NCBI GenBank assembly: GCA_024123955.1
Contig: CP099652.1
Span: forward strand, 1,674,001 to 1,738,000
Source of the DNA: Oxalobacteraceae bacterium OTU3CINTB1
Lineage (GTDB): Bacteria; Pseudomonadota; Gammaproteobacteria; Burkholderiales; Burkholderiaceae_D
Direction: 5' to 3'
DNA: 64,000 nucleotides
Shown: positions 1 through 9,658 of the stretch, one piece after another
Layout: every line of letters begins with the position of its first letter
How positions within the stretch are numbered: the first letter of the stretch is position 1
Position numbers and translations under genes: made by a program
Notes under the pieces: generated by a model
What the model was told of the DNA's origin: nothing
What the model saw: only the letters and a program-made list of their open reading frames with translations
Database searches by the model: none

Positions 1-1643
1 CAACGCCTTCCGCCACCACGCGGTGTCCCAAATCCTGCGACATCGTGATCATGGTCTTGACCAGACCCTGTTGACGATAGTCGTCCTCCAGACCGAGGAT
101 GAACGACTGGTCGATCTTGACCACATTGGCGGGCATGCGCTGCAGGTACGACAGGCTGCTGTAGCCGGTGCCGAAGTCGTCGATCGCCAGGTGCACGCCG
201 GTGCCGGCCAGCGCTTCGAGCATGGCGTTGGCCTTGACCGGCTGCTCCATGATGGCGCTTTCGGTGATCTCCAGCTCCAGGCATTCCGGCGGCAGCCCAT
301 ATTGTTCCAATCCGGCGACCACACGGTCGGCCAGGTCCGGCTCCAGCAGATTGGAGGCCGAGACGTTGAGCGACAGCTGCAGCGCCAGGCCGGCCTTGCG
401 CCATGCCTGCTGCTGGCGCAAGGCCCGGTTCAGCACCCAGGCCGTCGTCGCCTGGGCCAGGCCGGAGCGTTCGATGATGGGAATGAATTCGCCGGGACCG
501 ATCGGGCCAAGCGTCGGGTGGGTCCAGCGCAGCAACGCCTCGGCGCCGATGCATTCGCCGCTGGCGATGTCGATCCGCGGCTGGTACACCAGCCGCAGTT
601 GATCGCGGCTGGTCAGCGCCGCCGCGAAGTCGTTGAGCAGGTCGAAGCGGCGCTGATACAAGCGGTCTTCAACCGCCGAATACACGGCGACATGGGTGGT
701 CTTGTCGAAGGCGTCTTGCGCGGCGCTTTGCGCCTGTCGCAGCACGTTCAAGCCATCGGCCGTACCGACTTCGAACGGCGTGACGCCGATCGACGGCGTG
801 GTGACGAACCGCAGCTTGCTGATGCTGACGCCGATCTCCAATTTCTCTTCCAGGATCGGCAAATAGTTTTCGAGCTTTACGCCAGGCTCGGACAGCAGCG
901 CGAACTGCATGGCGGCGACGTGATAGACCTTGCGGTGCGGCCCCGTCTCGGCGCGTATCCAGGCCGCCGAATCGATCACCAGTTCGTCGAGGAAGGTTGG
1001 ATTGAGCGCGCGCACGGCGTGCGACATCTGGCCGGGGGTGGCCAGGTTGATCAGTACCGCCAGCCGCTGCTCGTTGGCGGGGCGGTCGCGCTGCATATCC
1101 TGGAAGTCTTCGATGAACTGGTTGCGGTTCGGCAGGCCACTGAGCGGGTCCATGCGGCCCAGCGAGTGGTGCATTTCGATCTGCGCCATGACCATGGCGG
1201 CGAGGTCGGACAGGATGTCGAGTTCCGCCTGCGTGGTCTCGCGCGGCTCGGTGCCAAGCACGCACATCGCGCCCAGGCAGTAGCCATCGACGGTGGTCAG
1301 CGGCGCGCCGGCGTAGTAGCGGATGCCGCTGGCGGCCAGCGGGCTGTCGCGGAAGGCCGCATCGCTCAGCAAATCCGGGATCACCAGCACGCTGCTGCTG
1401 TCGGCCACTTCGCCGCACGGCGCTTGCAGGCGCGGGATCGAGGTGTGCTCGACGCCGACGCGCGACTTGAACCATTGACGGTCGGCGTCCGTCAGCGACA
1501 CCGCCGCAATCGGCAGGTCGAACAGGCGCGCGGCCATGCGGGTGATGCGGTCGAAGGCGTCGCTGGGCGGCGTGTCGAGCAGGTTGAGTTTATTGAGCGC
1601 CTCCAGCCGGCGCGCTTCGTTGAGTTGGCAAGAAATAGTCATG
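1..1643 (-). CDS. GAF - degenerate GGDEF - EAL domain protein (c-di-GMP phosphodiesterase candidate), 3' end outside window
   Basis: Likely hydrolyses the second messenger c-di-GMP in the cytoplasm. The frame is open from an ATG at 1643 to the left edge, so about 547 residues are visible and the C-terminus is missing. An N-terminal GAF domain (about residues 10-160) is followed by 'MDPLSGLPNRNQF', the entry to a GGDEF fold, but the GGDEF signature position reads VYHVAAMQFALL, so cyclase activity is not expected. The EAL domain is well kept: GAEALLRW, LNVSASN, EITES, IDDFGTGYSSLSYL, VKIDQSF and VVAEGV, which includes the metal and catalytic residues known for active EAL enzymes. Phosphodiesterase activity is inferred. 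No membrane segment is seen, so the GAF domain would be a cytoplasmic sensor. An alternative ATG at 1654 hits a stop at once, which fixes the start. Confidence 0.88.
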
Positions 1644-1898
1644 GTCCGGTCATTCGTTAATTGGTTGACAAGGTGCTATTCAATGCGGGGTGAGGCACTG
1701 GCGGGCGCGCGTGACGGGAGGGTCACAGGCGCCTGTTGAACGGCAAGAGGTGAGCGTGTCTAAGGCTCTGCGGCTCTAAGGTTGTTTGCAATAAGGAAAA
1801 CATTATTGCGCTGATGAAATAAATCATAGCACGATTTTTAAATCGCTGCGCGCGATGCGCGTAAAAATTGCTCTGCGACAAATACGCGAGGGGGGAAA

Positions 1899-1923
1899 CA
1901 GGGGCGGGAAGAGGCCCGCCCTG
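1899..1923 (-). terminator. GC-rich hairpin after the GH92 gene
   Basis: CAGGGGCGGG and CCCGCCCTG form a 9-bp stem with one bulged G and a 6-base loop, starting a few bases past the GH92 stop. The T tract behind it on the minus strand is weak (TGTTTCC), so this may be an inefficient terminator or a 3' RNA-stabilising hairpin. Confidence 0.4.
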
Positions 1924-1928
1924 TGGCT

Positions 1929-4238
1929 TTATTGATACTGCGGATCGGTGGAGAGGGAATAGGGCGCGTCGGCCGGTGATGTCGCGCGCCGTGTTTCTGG
2001 CCGGGCCGCCATGTCGAAGTCCAGGGTGGCGCCGCGCGTCAGGTCCGCGTGACCGAGCCAGTTCTTCGACGTGGCCTTGCCGTCGACCTTCAGCGCGCGC
2101 ACGTAACGCTTGCTGTCGCTGTTGGCGGGTGCGTTGATGACGATGGTTTTTCCGTTCTCCAGCTTCAGCGTCGCCTTTTTAAACAGCGGCGCGCCCACCA
2201 CGTACTGCGGCACCGCCGGGGTGACAGGGTAGAAGCCGAGCGCGGAGAAAACGTACCACGCCGAGGTCTGGCCGTTGTCCTCGTCGCCGCAGTAGCCGTC
2301 CGGCGTCGGTTTGTACATGCGGTTCATCGTCTCGCGCACCCAGTACTGGGTTTTCCATGGCGCGCCGGCGTAGCCGTACAGGTAGATCATATGCTGGATC
2401 GGCTGGTTGCCATGCGCGTACTGGCCCATGTTCGCAATCTGCATTTCGCGGATCTCGTGGATCACGGCCTTGTAGTAGCTCTCGTCGTAAATCGGCGGCA
2501 GCGTGAACACTTCATCGAGCCTGGCGACGAACTTGTCGCGCCCGCCCATCAGCTCTATCAGCCCGTTCACGTCCTGGAACACCGACCAGGTGTAGTGCCA
2601 GCTGTTCCCTTCGGTGAAGGCGTCGCCCCATTTGAAGGGGTTGAACGGCGACTGGAAGGTGCCATCCTTGTTCTTGCCGCGCATCAGACCCGTCTCCGGG
2701 TCGAACAGTTTTTTGTAGTTCAGCGCGCGCTGGCCGTAGATGGCGATCTCGGAGCGCGGCTTGCCCAGCGCCTTGCCCAACTGGTAGATGGCGAAATCGT
2801 CGTACGCGTATTCGAGCGTGCGGGCGGCGTTTTCGTCGATCTTGACATCGTAGGGCACGTAGCCCAAATCATTGTAATAGCGGACGCCGGCGCGGCCGAC
2901 GGCGCTCATCGGCCCTTCGTTGTCGGCGCCGTGCTTGAGCGCCTGCCACAGCGTTTCGATGTCGTAGCCGCGCAGGCCCTTGATGTACGCCTCCGCCACG
3001 ACGGAGGCGGAGTTATTCCCGATCATGACGTTGGCATAGCCGGGACTCGACCACTCGGGCAGCCAGCCGCCCTCCTTGAAGTCGTTGACCAGGCCCGCCT
3101 GCATTTCGCGGTTGATCGACGGGTACATCAGATTGAGGAAGGGGTAGAGCGCGCGGAAGGTATCCCAGAAGCCGGTGCCGGCGAACATATAGCCCGGCAG
3201 GACCTGGCCGTTGTAAGGACTCCAATGGACTATCCGGTTGCCGGCGTCGATCTCGTAGAGCTTATTCGGGAAGAACAAGGTGCGATACAGGCTGGAATAG
3301 AAGGTGCGCGTCTGCTCCTCGCTGCCGCCTTCGACGCTGATGCGGCCCAGCGTCTTGTTCCAGATATCCCTGCCTTTTTGCGCGGTCGTGTCGAAGCTGT
3401 CGTCGGCCAGTTCACGCTTGAGGTTCAACTCCGCCTGTTCCTCGCTGATGAAGGAGGAGGCCACCTTCATGCCGACCTTCTCGCCTTTGGCGGTCTTGAA
3501 GCCGACCAGCGCGCCGGCATGGTCGGCCGCCAGTTCCAATAGGTCGCCGGCCAGCTGGTCGCCGTTCCACAGCCTGGTGGAGGCGAATGGCTTGTCGAAG
3601 TGGATGACGAAATAGTTTTTGAAGTTCTTGGGCAGCGGACCGCGCGCGTGGCGGGTGCTGTAGCCGACGATTTTGCGTTCGGCCGGAATGACCTTGATGT
3701 ACGAGCCTTTGTCGTAGGCGTCCACCACCACGTAGGCTTCGTCGGTTTGCGGAAAGGTGAAGCGGAATTGCGCGGCGCGCTCGGTCGGTGTGATTTCGGT
3801 CGTCACGTCGGCGTCGGCCAGGTAGACGCTGTAGTAGTAAGGCTTGGCCACTTCGGCCTTGTGCGAGAACCAGCTGGCGCGGTCGTCCTGCGTGAATTTG
3901 GGTTTGCCGCCCGCCTGGCCGACCACGGGCATGATGGCGAACTGGCCGTAGTCGTTCATCCACGGCGACGGTTGGTGCGTTTGCTTGAAGCCGCGGATCT
4001 TGTCGGCGTCGTAGGTGTAGGTCCAGCCGTGGCCCATCTTGCCGGTTTGCGGCGTCCAGAAATTCATCCCCCACGGCAGGGCGATGGTCGGGTAGGTGTT
4101 GCCGTTGGAGAGTTCGGGCTTGCTGGCGGTGCCCATCAGTGGATTGACCCAGTCGACTGGTTCGACAACGGGCGCCGCCGATGCCGATCCGGCTAGCGCG
4201 AACAACACAGCCGGCAAATAAAGTAAGTTCAGTTTCAT
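1929..4238 (-). CDS. Secreted GH92 family alpha-mannosidase
   Basis: Predicted exo-acting alpha-mannosidase (GH92, mostly alpha-1,2 and related linkages, calcium dependent) that trims mannose from glycans in the periplasm or outside. The protein is 769 residues. A signal peptide (MKLNLLYLPAVLFALAGSASA) is followed by the N-terminal beta-sandwich (DWVNPLMGT near residue 33) and the (alpha/alpha)6 catalytic domain with GFWDTFRALYPF (about 357), GNNSASVVAEAYIKG, EGNSWHYTW and GDEDNGQTSAWYVFSALGFYP (about 650), all family hallmarks. The frame stays open upstream to 4424, but the signal peptide and the preceding stop of the DUF3325 gene at 4247 support the start at 4238. No clear Shine-Dalgarno is present, so translation may depend on coupling to the upstream gene 8 bases away. 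Confidence 0.93.
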   Translation of the reverse strand: MKLNLLYLPAVLFALAGSASAAPVVEPVDWVNPLMGTASKPELSNGNTYPTIALPWGMNFWTPQTGKMGHGWTYTYDADKIRGFKQTHQPSPWMNDYGQFAIMPVVGQAGGKPKFTQDDRASWFSHKAEVAKPYYYSVYLADADVTTEITPTERAAQFRFTFPQTDEAYVVVDAYDKGSYIKVIPAERKIVGYSTRHARGPLPKNFKNYFVIHFDKPFASTRLWNGDQLAGDLLELAADHAGALVGFKTAKGEKVGMKVASSFISEEQAELNLKRELADDSFDTTAQKGRDIWNKTLGRISVEGGSEEQTRTFYSSLYRTLFFPNKLYEIDAGNRIVHWSPYNGQVLPGYMFAGTGFWDTFRALYPFLNLMYPSINREMQAGLVNDFKEGGWLPEWSSPGYANVMIGNNSASVVAEAYIKGLRGYDIETLWQALKHGADNEGPMSAVGRAGVRYYNDLGYVPYDVKIDENAARTLEYAYDDFAIYQLGKALGKPRSEIAIYGQRALNYKKLFDPETGLMRGKNKDGTFQSPFNPFKWGDAFTEGNSWHYTWSVFQDVNGLIELMGGRDKFVARLDEVFTLPPIYDESYYKAVIHEIREMQIANMGQYAHGNQPIQHMIYLYGYAGAPWKTQYWVRETMNRMYKPTPDGYCGDEDNGQTSAWYVFSALGFYPVTPAVPQYVVGAPLFKKATLKLENGKTIVINAPANSDSKRYVRALKVDGKATSKNWLGHADLTRGATLDFDMAARPETRRATSPADAPYSLSTDPQYQ

Positions 4239-4246
4239 GATCTGGT

Positions 4247-4615
4247 TCAATGCATCAACATCGCCGCCCCAGCCCCCAGCAGTGCCAACCCACCAGCGGC
4301 CATGCCGCTGCGCGGCAACCGCTGCGCCGCATACGTCAGCATCAGCACCGCCATCCACCCAGCCGCCGTCAGCGCCCCCAGCCACAGCACCCAGCCCTGC
4401 GTGCTGCCGCGCAGCGCCAGGCAAGCCAACAGCGACAATAACAGCTGTCCGCTACCGTACCACCGTAGCCGGCGGCGCTGCGCCGGCGACGGTTCCGTGC
4501 CCCGCCCGTGCACGTCGGCCCAGTGGCGATCCATCGCTAGGCCCAGAAAAGCCAATCCCGAAAACGCCCCGGCCACCGCCGCGCATCCCGTCATTAACGC
4601 ATAGATCGAAGTCAT
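4247..4615 (-). CDS. DUF3325 family small membrane protein
   Basis: A 122-residue inner-membrane protein with three to four hydrophobic segments and the conserved start region GLAFLGLAMDRHWADVHGR followed by an arginine-rich turn (RRRLRW), which fits DUF3325. In other proteobacteria such proteins sit in siderophore or TonB-receptor operons with PepSY proteins and their role is unknown. Here it lies 8 bases upstream of the GH92 mannosidase on the same strand, most likely as the first gene of a two-gene operon. The family name is from memory of the pattern; the membrane nature is visible. The 134 bases between it and the pullulanase stop are its probable promoter region. Confidence 0.7.
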   Translation of the reverse strand: MTSIYALMTGCAAVAGAFSGLAFLGLAMDRHWADVHGRGTEPSPAQRRRLRWYGSGQLLLSLLACLALRGSTQGWVLWLGALTAAGWMAVLMLTYAAQRLPRSGMAAGGLALLGAGAAMLMH

Positions 4616-4749
4616 GCCGCATTCCCCGCAAGTCGAATTTTTGTCACTGGCGCGCGTCCCAGTCGTGACGAAGACTAAAGCAGCAGGCCGCCGATCAGCA
4701 AGGTCACGCCATCGAAGCGGCTTTGGGTTCCAGAGGGGTGATGGGTATT

Positions 4750-7467
4750 TTACTCTACGAATACGACCGCGCTGCGCGCCGGCAGCGTGAACGTGCCGGT
4801 GGCGGCGTCGTACCGCGCTTCTTGCGCCACGCGCTTGTCCGCTGCGCCCGGACGCAGGTGCACCGGATGCAGCTGGTAGCGGCGGTTCTTTTCGTCGTCC
4901 ACGGTGACCCGCTGCGCGATTTTGTCGACGTTGATCAGATACGTGATCGACTTGAAGTTGGCGCCAGGGTAGCCGGCGCCGTCAAGGTGCGCGACGATCA
5001 CCGTCGGCACCTGCGTCGATCCGGTGTTGTGGAAGCGCAGGCGCTGCTGGATGTCGAGCGAGGTCCGCATGCGGAACAGCGTGCTGCTCGAACGGATCGC
5101 CAGCAAATCGCGGAAGGCGTCGCGCGACCAGGCGATGTCCGCCGGCGCGGGCTTGATCGCGGCGTTGGCCAGCAGGGGCTTCATCAGCGCGTAGTCCTTG
5201 CCGTTGTCTTCTTCACGCGGCAGACCGGTGCCGTAGTAATTGTCCTGGTAGGTCCAGTCCAGGCGATTGAACCAGTCGCCCGATTCGAAGCTGTTGCGGT
5301 CCAGGGATTTGGAACGCAGGATGTCGAAGCCGGCGTGGAAGTAGGCCACGCCCTGGCTGAAGGCGTTGATGGCGGCGCCCAGCATTTGCACCTGCGCGCG
5401 TTCGGCGCCGGTGGTTTCCAGCGGCAGCTTGTAGACGTTGATGTCGAACAGTGTCTGGTTGTCGTGGTTCTCGACGTAGTTGACGGTTTCCGATGGCTGG
5501 CTGGCGTAACCGGCCGGCTGGTTGCCGCCGTAGACGATGTCCTGCAGCTGCCTGCTCTCGTCCTGCCAGGTGCGCATCGTGTAGTTGCGCAGCGAGCCGG
5601 CCAGGCCGACCTTGACCATGTCCGACGCTTGCAGCAGGTCGCCGGCCGGGCGTGCTGGCGCTTGCGCGTTGGGGGCGTAGACCAGGCCATTGATGTAGCC
5701 CTGCTGCGCGATGATCTGGGCGCTGCCATCACTCGCGCCACCGCCGCGCATGGCGTCGCGCGCGCGGTCGCTGAAGGTACCGATGCCGCTGCCGTTCAGC
5801 GACAACTGCGAGGCCTGCACGAAGCGGGCGCCATCGGCCACTTCGCCGAAGTTCCAGCCTTCGCCGATCAAGTCGATGCGGCGGCCGGTGGCGCGGTTGA
5901 CGCGCGCCTGCAACTCCTCCATCGCGGCGCGCGGCTGGTGGCCCATCAGGTCGAAGCGGAAGGAGTCGATCTTGTACTGCACCGCCCAGGTCTCGACCGA
6001 GTCGATCATCAGCTTGGCCATCATCAGGTTTTCGGTGGCGGTGTTGTCGCAGCAGGTCGAGCGTTCGATGCCGCCGGTCGCGTTCAGGCGATGGTAGTAG
6101 CCGGGCACCACGCGGTCCAGCACCGATTTCTCATTCTGGCCGGCGATGAAGGTGTGGTTGTACACCACGTCCATGCCCACGCGCAGGCCGGCCTTGTGCA
6201 GCGCCTGCACCATCTGGCGGAATTCGACGATGCGCTTGGCGCCGTCGGCCGGATCGCTGGCGTAGCTACCCTCGGGCGCGGTGTAGTGATACGGGTCGTA
6301 GCCCCAGTTGTAGCAGTCGGTGAATTTGACCTTGGTGACTTCCGCCTGTTGTTCCGGGCCGTCCGGTTTGAGGCCCGGCAGGGCGGCGATGTCCGGCGCG
6401 ACGCAGCCCTGTTCCGGCACGGTGGCGATGTCGTAGACCGGCAGCAGGTGGATGTCGGTCATGCCGGCGCGGCTGAGCGCGGCCAGGTGCTTCATGCCGT
6501 TGGAGCCGGTTTCGGTGAAGGCGGTGTACTTGCCCCGGTTGGCCGCGCTGACAGTGCTGTCGTTGATCGAGAAGTCGCGTACATGCAGTTCGTAGACCGT
6601 CATGTCGGTCGGCGCCGCGACCTTCTTCGGCGACGGCGTCCTGTCCCAGCCGGCCGGCTTGAGCCTGGCGGCGTTCAGGTTGGCGACGTAGCTGCGTTTG
6701 GAGTCGGTGGTCAGGCTCACCGAGTAGGGATCGGTGACCAGGTTGCGCACGATGCCGGCAGTGGGCGTCATGACGTCGACGAGGTATTGGTAATAGGCGC
6801 CGTTGGCGCGCGCGGACCAGATGCCGGTGGCGTCGTCGCGCTCCATCGGTGTGATGGCGCTTGCCTTGGACGAGCCGCTGGCGTAGGTGCACACGGCCAC
6901 ATTCTGCGCGGTGGGCGCCCATAGCTTGAAAGCCGCGCCGCGCCCATTGACTGTCGCGCCGAGGTCCTTGACCTTGGCGGCGCCGGCGTACAGGTCGTCC
7001 AGCGCGCCGGCGATTTGCAGCGACGTCACATCGCGCACGACGCCGTCCTCGCCTTCCCGGACCAGCAGCACTTGCTGCGTCAGCAGCCGCGCAGCATCGG
7101 GAACGCCGAGCACCGCGCCGTCGCCGACAAACTTGAAACGCCGCGCGACATCGGAAGGCACGGCGCCATCGAAGCGCGACAGCGTCAGCTCGCCGTCCGC
7201 ACCTGTGACGCGCGCACCCGGCGCCGCGCGCAGCAGGGCATTCGCCGAATAATAGAGTTTAAACACCCCGTTGCCCGCATCCGCCCCCGGCCATCTGATC
7301 AACTGGCGGTTGAGCCAGTAGGCACGGGCGTTGATGGCGGGCGCCGCACGCAGCGGCGTGGCAAACGCGCCGTCGCAGTCCGCCAGCACCGGCGCGGCCG
7401 AAGCCGCCAAACATGTCAGCGCCAGCGCGCCCCCGAACGAACCCGCCATCAACCGCCTACCAGCCAT
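4750..7467 (-). CDS. pulA: Secreted pullulanase-type alpha-1,6-glucosidase (GH13)
   Basis: Hydrolyses alpha-1,6 branch points of pullulan, starch or glycogen dextrins outside the cytoplasm. The order is: signal peptide ending in ...[10 protein letters not shown], an N-terminal pullulanase domain, a CBM48-like module ([15 protein letters not shown] near residue 175) and a GH13 barrel with YELHVRDFS (about 288), [10 protein letters not shown] (about 428), [11 protein letters not shown] (nucleophile Asp, about 504), GEGWNF (acid/base Glu, about 534) and [11 protein letters not shown] (about 662). Size and order match bacterial type I pullulanases. The frame extends to 7515, but GGAGACGGGAT just before the ATG at 7467 is a good ribosome site, giving 905 residues. 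A perfect palindrome shared with the POT transporter lies 27 bases upstream. Confidence 0.92.
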   Translation of the reverse strand: MAGRRLMAGSFGGALALTCLAASAAPVLADCDGAFATPLRAAPAINARAYWLNRQLIRWPGADAGNGVFKLYYSANALLRAAPGARVTGADGELTLSRFDGAVPSDVARRFKFVGDGAVLGVPDAARLLTQQVLLVREGEDGVVRDVTSLQIAGALDDLYAGAAKVKDLGATVNGRGAAFKLWAPTAQNVAVCTYASGSSKASAITPMERDDATGIWSARANGAYYQYLVDVMTPTAGIVRNLVTDPYSVSLTTDSKRSYVANLNAARLKPAGWDRTPSPKKVAAPTDMTVYELHVRDFSINDSTVSAANRGKYTAFTETGSNGMKHLAALSRAGMTDIHLLPVYDIATVPEQGCVAPDIAALPGLKPDGPEQQAEVTKVKFTDCYNWGYDPYHYTAPEGSYASDPADGAKRIVEFRQMVQALHKAGLRVGMDVVYNHTFIAGQNEKSVLDRVVPGYYHRLNATGGIERSTCCDNTATENLMMAKLMIDSVETWAVQYKIDSFRFDLMGHQPRAAMEELQARVNRATGRRIDLIGEGWNFGEVADGARFVQASQLSLNGSGIGTFSDRARDAMRGGGASDGSAQIIAQQGYINGLVYAPNAQAPARPAGDLLQASDMVKVGLAGSLRNYTMRTWQDESRQLQDIVYGGNQPAGYASQPSETVNYVENHDNQTLFDINVYKLPLETTGAERAQVQMLGAAINAFSQGVAYFHAGFDILRSKSLDRNSFESGDWFNRLDWTYQDNYYGTGLPREEDNGKDYALMKPLLANAAIKPAPADIAWSRDAFRDLLAIRSSSTLFRMRTSLDIQQRLRFHNTGSTQVPTVIVAHLDGAGYPGANFKSITYLINVDKIAQRVTVDDEKNRRYQLHPVHLRPGAADKRVAQEARYDAATGTFTLPARSAVVFVE

Positions 7468-7493
7468 ATCCCGTCTCCATACCGTTGATTTGA

Positions 7494-7506
7494 GTAGTGC
7501 GACTAC
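7494..7506. promoter_or_regulatory. Palindromic operator candidate upstream of pulA
   Basis: GTAGT-GCG-ACTAC, a perfect 5-3-5 inverted repeat, 27 bases before the pulA start. The same arms and spacing recur before the POT transporter at 11267-11279. Short palindromes of this kind are typical for LacI-family sugar repressors; the regulator is not obvious in this window. The rest of the 292-base gap to the next gene holds nothing else I recognise. Confidence 0.6.
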
Positions 7507-7759
7507 AGAACTCACGCATCACCCTTAAATTTCGCAGATATGGTACTCCAGAATCTGTAGTTTCGATACGAAACACCGTTCGGACGCATCTACTTCTTAT
7601 CAAAAATTAACATAAAGCCGCATGGTGTACGGATTTTCTTGCCGCTTCGTTTACACCCTGTGCCGTACTGTACGCCCTGTATCAATCGGTAATTGTCGGG
7701 TGTGGGTCGCGCGCGCACTGCTATCTTGGCCGCGTCGTTTCCAATTCACAAGGGCTACC

Positions 7760-8317
7760 ATGATATTGCTATTTTGCGGCCTGTCCGGCGCGGGCAAGTC
7801 GACACTTGCCGACAGCGTCAGGGACCGGCTTGGCCGGCAGTTGGTGCCGGTTGAAGTCATCGATGGCGACGCGTATCGCGCAAGCTTATTTTCCGACCTG
7901 GGTTTTTCGCGTGAGGACCGCAGCGAGAATTTGCGCCGCCTGGGCTACCTCGCCGACAAATTCGCGGCGCACGGCATCGTCAGTATTGTCAGCGCCATCA
8001 GTCCTTACGACGAAGTGCGCAAGGAGCTGGTCGCGCTCTATCCGGATGTGAAGGTGGTGTTCATCGATTGCACGCTCGAAGAACTGCAGCGGCGCGATAC
8101 CAAGGGATTGTACCGGCGCGCCAGCCTGCCCGACGATGCGCCCGACAAGTTGAACTGCCTGACCGGCGTCAATGATCCGTTCGAGCCGCCGTCCGAACCG
8201 GATCTGTATTTCAACACCCGCGACAGCGGCGTCGCCGAGTGCACCGCGCGCATCTGCGAGTATGTGCTGGGCCAGACTGATGTCGCAAAGCGCAGAAGGA
8301 CGCGGCGTGGCCAATAA
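7760..8317 (+). CDS. Adenylylsulfate (APS) kinase-like protein
   Basis: Probable kinase making PAPS, the sulfate donor, from APS and ATP in the cytoplasm. The 185-residue protein has the P-loop GLSGAGKST at the very N-terminus, DGDAYR, LGFSREDRSENLRRLG, the SAISPYDEVR segment, RDTKGLYRRA and a C-terminal LTGVNDPFEPPSEPDL segment, matching APS kinase motifs in order, though several are less canonical than in the second kinase at 60366-60998. The upstream frame (from 7622) has no homologous look; the ATG at 7760 follows AAGGG and puts the P-loop at its usual distance. It overlaps the sulfotransferase gene, which suggests dedicated PAPS supply. A kinase for another substrate of the same fold remains possible. 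Confidence 0.8.
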   Translation: MILLFCGLSGAGKSTLADSVRDRLGRQLVPVEVIDGDAYRASLFSDLGFSREDRSENLRRLGYLADKFAAHGIVSIVSAISPYDEVRKELVALYPDVKVVFIDCTLEELQRRDTKGLYRRASLPDDAPDKLNCLTGVNDPFEPPSEPDLYFNTRDSGVAECTARICEYVLGQTDVAKRRRTRRGQ

Positions 8318-9191
8318 CGTCCTGGTCATCGCCGGTATGCACCGCTCCGGCACCTCGCTGATCACGCACTGGCTGCACGATTGCGGCCTGCAGGTCGGTG
8401 AACGCCTGGTGGGCGCGGGCACCGGGAATGTCGAAGGCCATTTTGAAGACGAAGACTTCTTCCAACTGCACCAGCAAATCCTGATCGACAAAGGTGTTCA
8501 TCCCGACGGCCTGCATCCGCCCGAGGCGATGACGCCGAGCGCGCGGGAGCAGGCCGAGATGCGGTCCCTCATCGACGCGAGAAATTCCAGTTTCCCCCAA
8601 TGGGGCTGGAAGGAGCCGCGTACCTGCCTGTTGCTGGACACGTATTCGGCCTTGCTGCCGCAGGCGAAGTATCTGGTGCTGCTGCGTGATTACGAGGAGG
8701 TCGTGCATTCGCTGCTCAAGCGCGACTTCGGCCTGCTCGATAACCGATACCGGGCAAAAAGCTGGCCGTATCGCATGGCGTGGAAGTGTTTTTACCGATC
8801 GATTCGGCTGGCGCGGCATCGCCGCAAGCACCGCGAGCGTTATCTGAAAGCCTGGGTGGTGTATAACCGGAAGATCCTGCAGACCTTGGACAAGCTGCCC
8901 AGGCACCGCTATCTGGTGGTGAACTACAAGTCGATGCAAAGCCAGTGCGCCGAGGTGTTCGGTTTTCTGTCGTCGCACTGGTCATTCCAGCTGCGTTACA
9001 AAAAATTCGCCAGCGTGTACCGCGATGAGCTGATCAGCCGCCAGGCCGACGTGGCGCCGTTGGCGGTCGATCCCGTCCTGCTGGCCGAGGCGCGGCAAAT
9101 CGGCACGAACCTCCAGCCGTACCTGGATTGCAGCCGGCAGCGCCTGGCCGCCGTGTCTATTTGCCGCCGGCCTTCTTCGCTGGCTGGTTAG
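8307..9191 (+). CDS. Sulfotransferase family protein
   Basis: Predicted PAPS-dependent sulfotransferase acting on an unknown acceptor. The N-terminal VLVIAGMHRSGTSLITHWL is the 5'-phosphosulfate loop of the family, and YLVLLRDYEEVVHSLLKRD resembles the 3'-phosphate loop; GWKEPRTC is another conserved element. The chosen GTG at 8307 has AAGGA six bases before it and lies inside the end of the kinase gene; an ATG at 8280 in the same frame is a longer alternative. It overlaps the upstream kinase by 11 bases, so the two are probably cotranslated. Its 3' end overlaps the convergent gene at 9157-9549 by 35 bases. Acceptor (glycan, lipid or peptide) cannot be read from sequence. Confidence 0.82.
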   Translation: MANNVLVIAGMHRSGTSLITHWLHDCGLQVGERLVGAGTGNVEGHFEDEDFFQLHQQILIDKGVHPDGLHPPEAMTPSAREQAEMRSLIDARNSSFPQWGWKEPRTCLLLDTYSALLPQAKYLVLLRDYEEVVHSLLKRDFGLLDNRYRAKSWPYRMAWKCFYRSIRLARHRRKHRERYLKAWVVYNRKILQTLDKLPRHRYLVVNYKSMQSQCAEVFGFLSSHWSFQLRYKKFASVYRDELISRQADVAPLAVDPVLLAEARQIGTNLQPYLDCSRQRLAAVSICRRPSSLAG

Positions 9192-9549
9192 TGCAGGTCG
9201 TATTGTCCTTGTGCGCGGTGGCGATGTTTTCGCCGCCGGAGGCATCGACGCCGCCTTGAGGGCGGTGGCAATCGGCCTTGGCACCCTTTGGCGGCTTGTT
9301 GTCGAAACCAGGCTTGCTGGTCGGCTGCATGCCTGCGTTGCCGTTCTGGGCGCCGGTATTGGCCTCGGCCTCACCCTTGGCCGCGCCCTTGGACTGGAAG
9401 GCCGTGGCGCCGGTGCTGCCGGTGGGTTGAACGACATCCTTGTCCGACATCGGTTTGCTTTGCGCCTGCGCGCCTGCGCTAAAGGCAGCGGACAGGCAGA
9501 AAGCGGCGATTCCGATGGCGGCTTTGGCCTTGGTGGATTGGGTGGACAT
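9157..9549 (-). CDS. Small secreted low-complexity protein, function unknown
   Basis: A 130-residue protein with a signal peptide (IGIAAFCLSAAFSAGAQAQ) and a mature part rich in Gly, Lys, Asn and Pro with only two cysteines, in DCHRP and TTCTN. The start is supported by AAGGAGA eight bases before the ATG. No family is recognised. The composition suggests a disordered periplasmic or extracellular protein. The gene converges on the sulfotransferase and shares its last 35 bases with it on the opposite strand, yet the N-terminal export signal and ribosome site argue that it is real. Confidence 0.7.
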   Translation of the reverse strand: MSTQSTKAKAAIGIAAFCLSAAFSAGAQAQSKPMSDKDVVQPTGSTGATAFQSKGAAKGEAEANTGAQNGNAGMQPTSKPGFDNKPPKGAKADCHRPQGGVDASGGENIATAHKDNTTCTNQPAKKAGGK

Positions 9550-9658
9550 GATTGTCTCCTTGAATACGCTAATAATGCGACGATTGTTTCACACCCAAAA
9601 CACTTTCCAAGTAGGATACCTGCCCGTGTGCAAGTCGGATTGCACGCGCTCTGCAGTG

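Noticed and set aside
23..1660. Long plus-strand open frame of about 545 codons
   Set aside because: It is the antisense shadow of the GAF-EAL gene; its translation is rich in Arg, Gln and His without family motifs, whereas the minus strand shows a full EAL domain.
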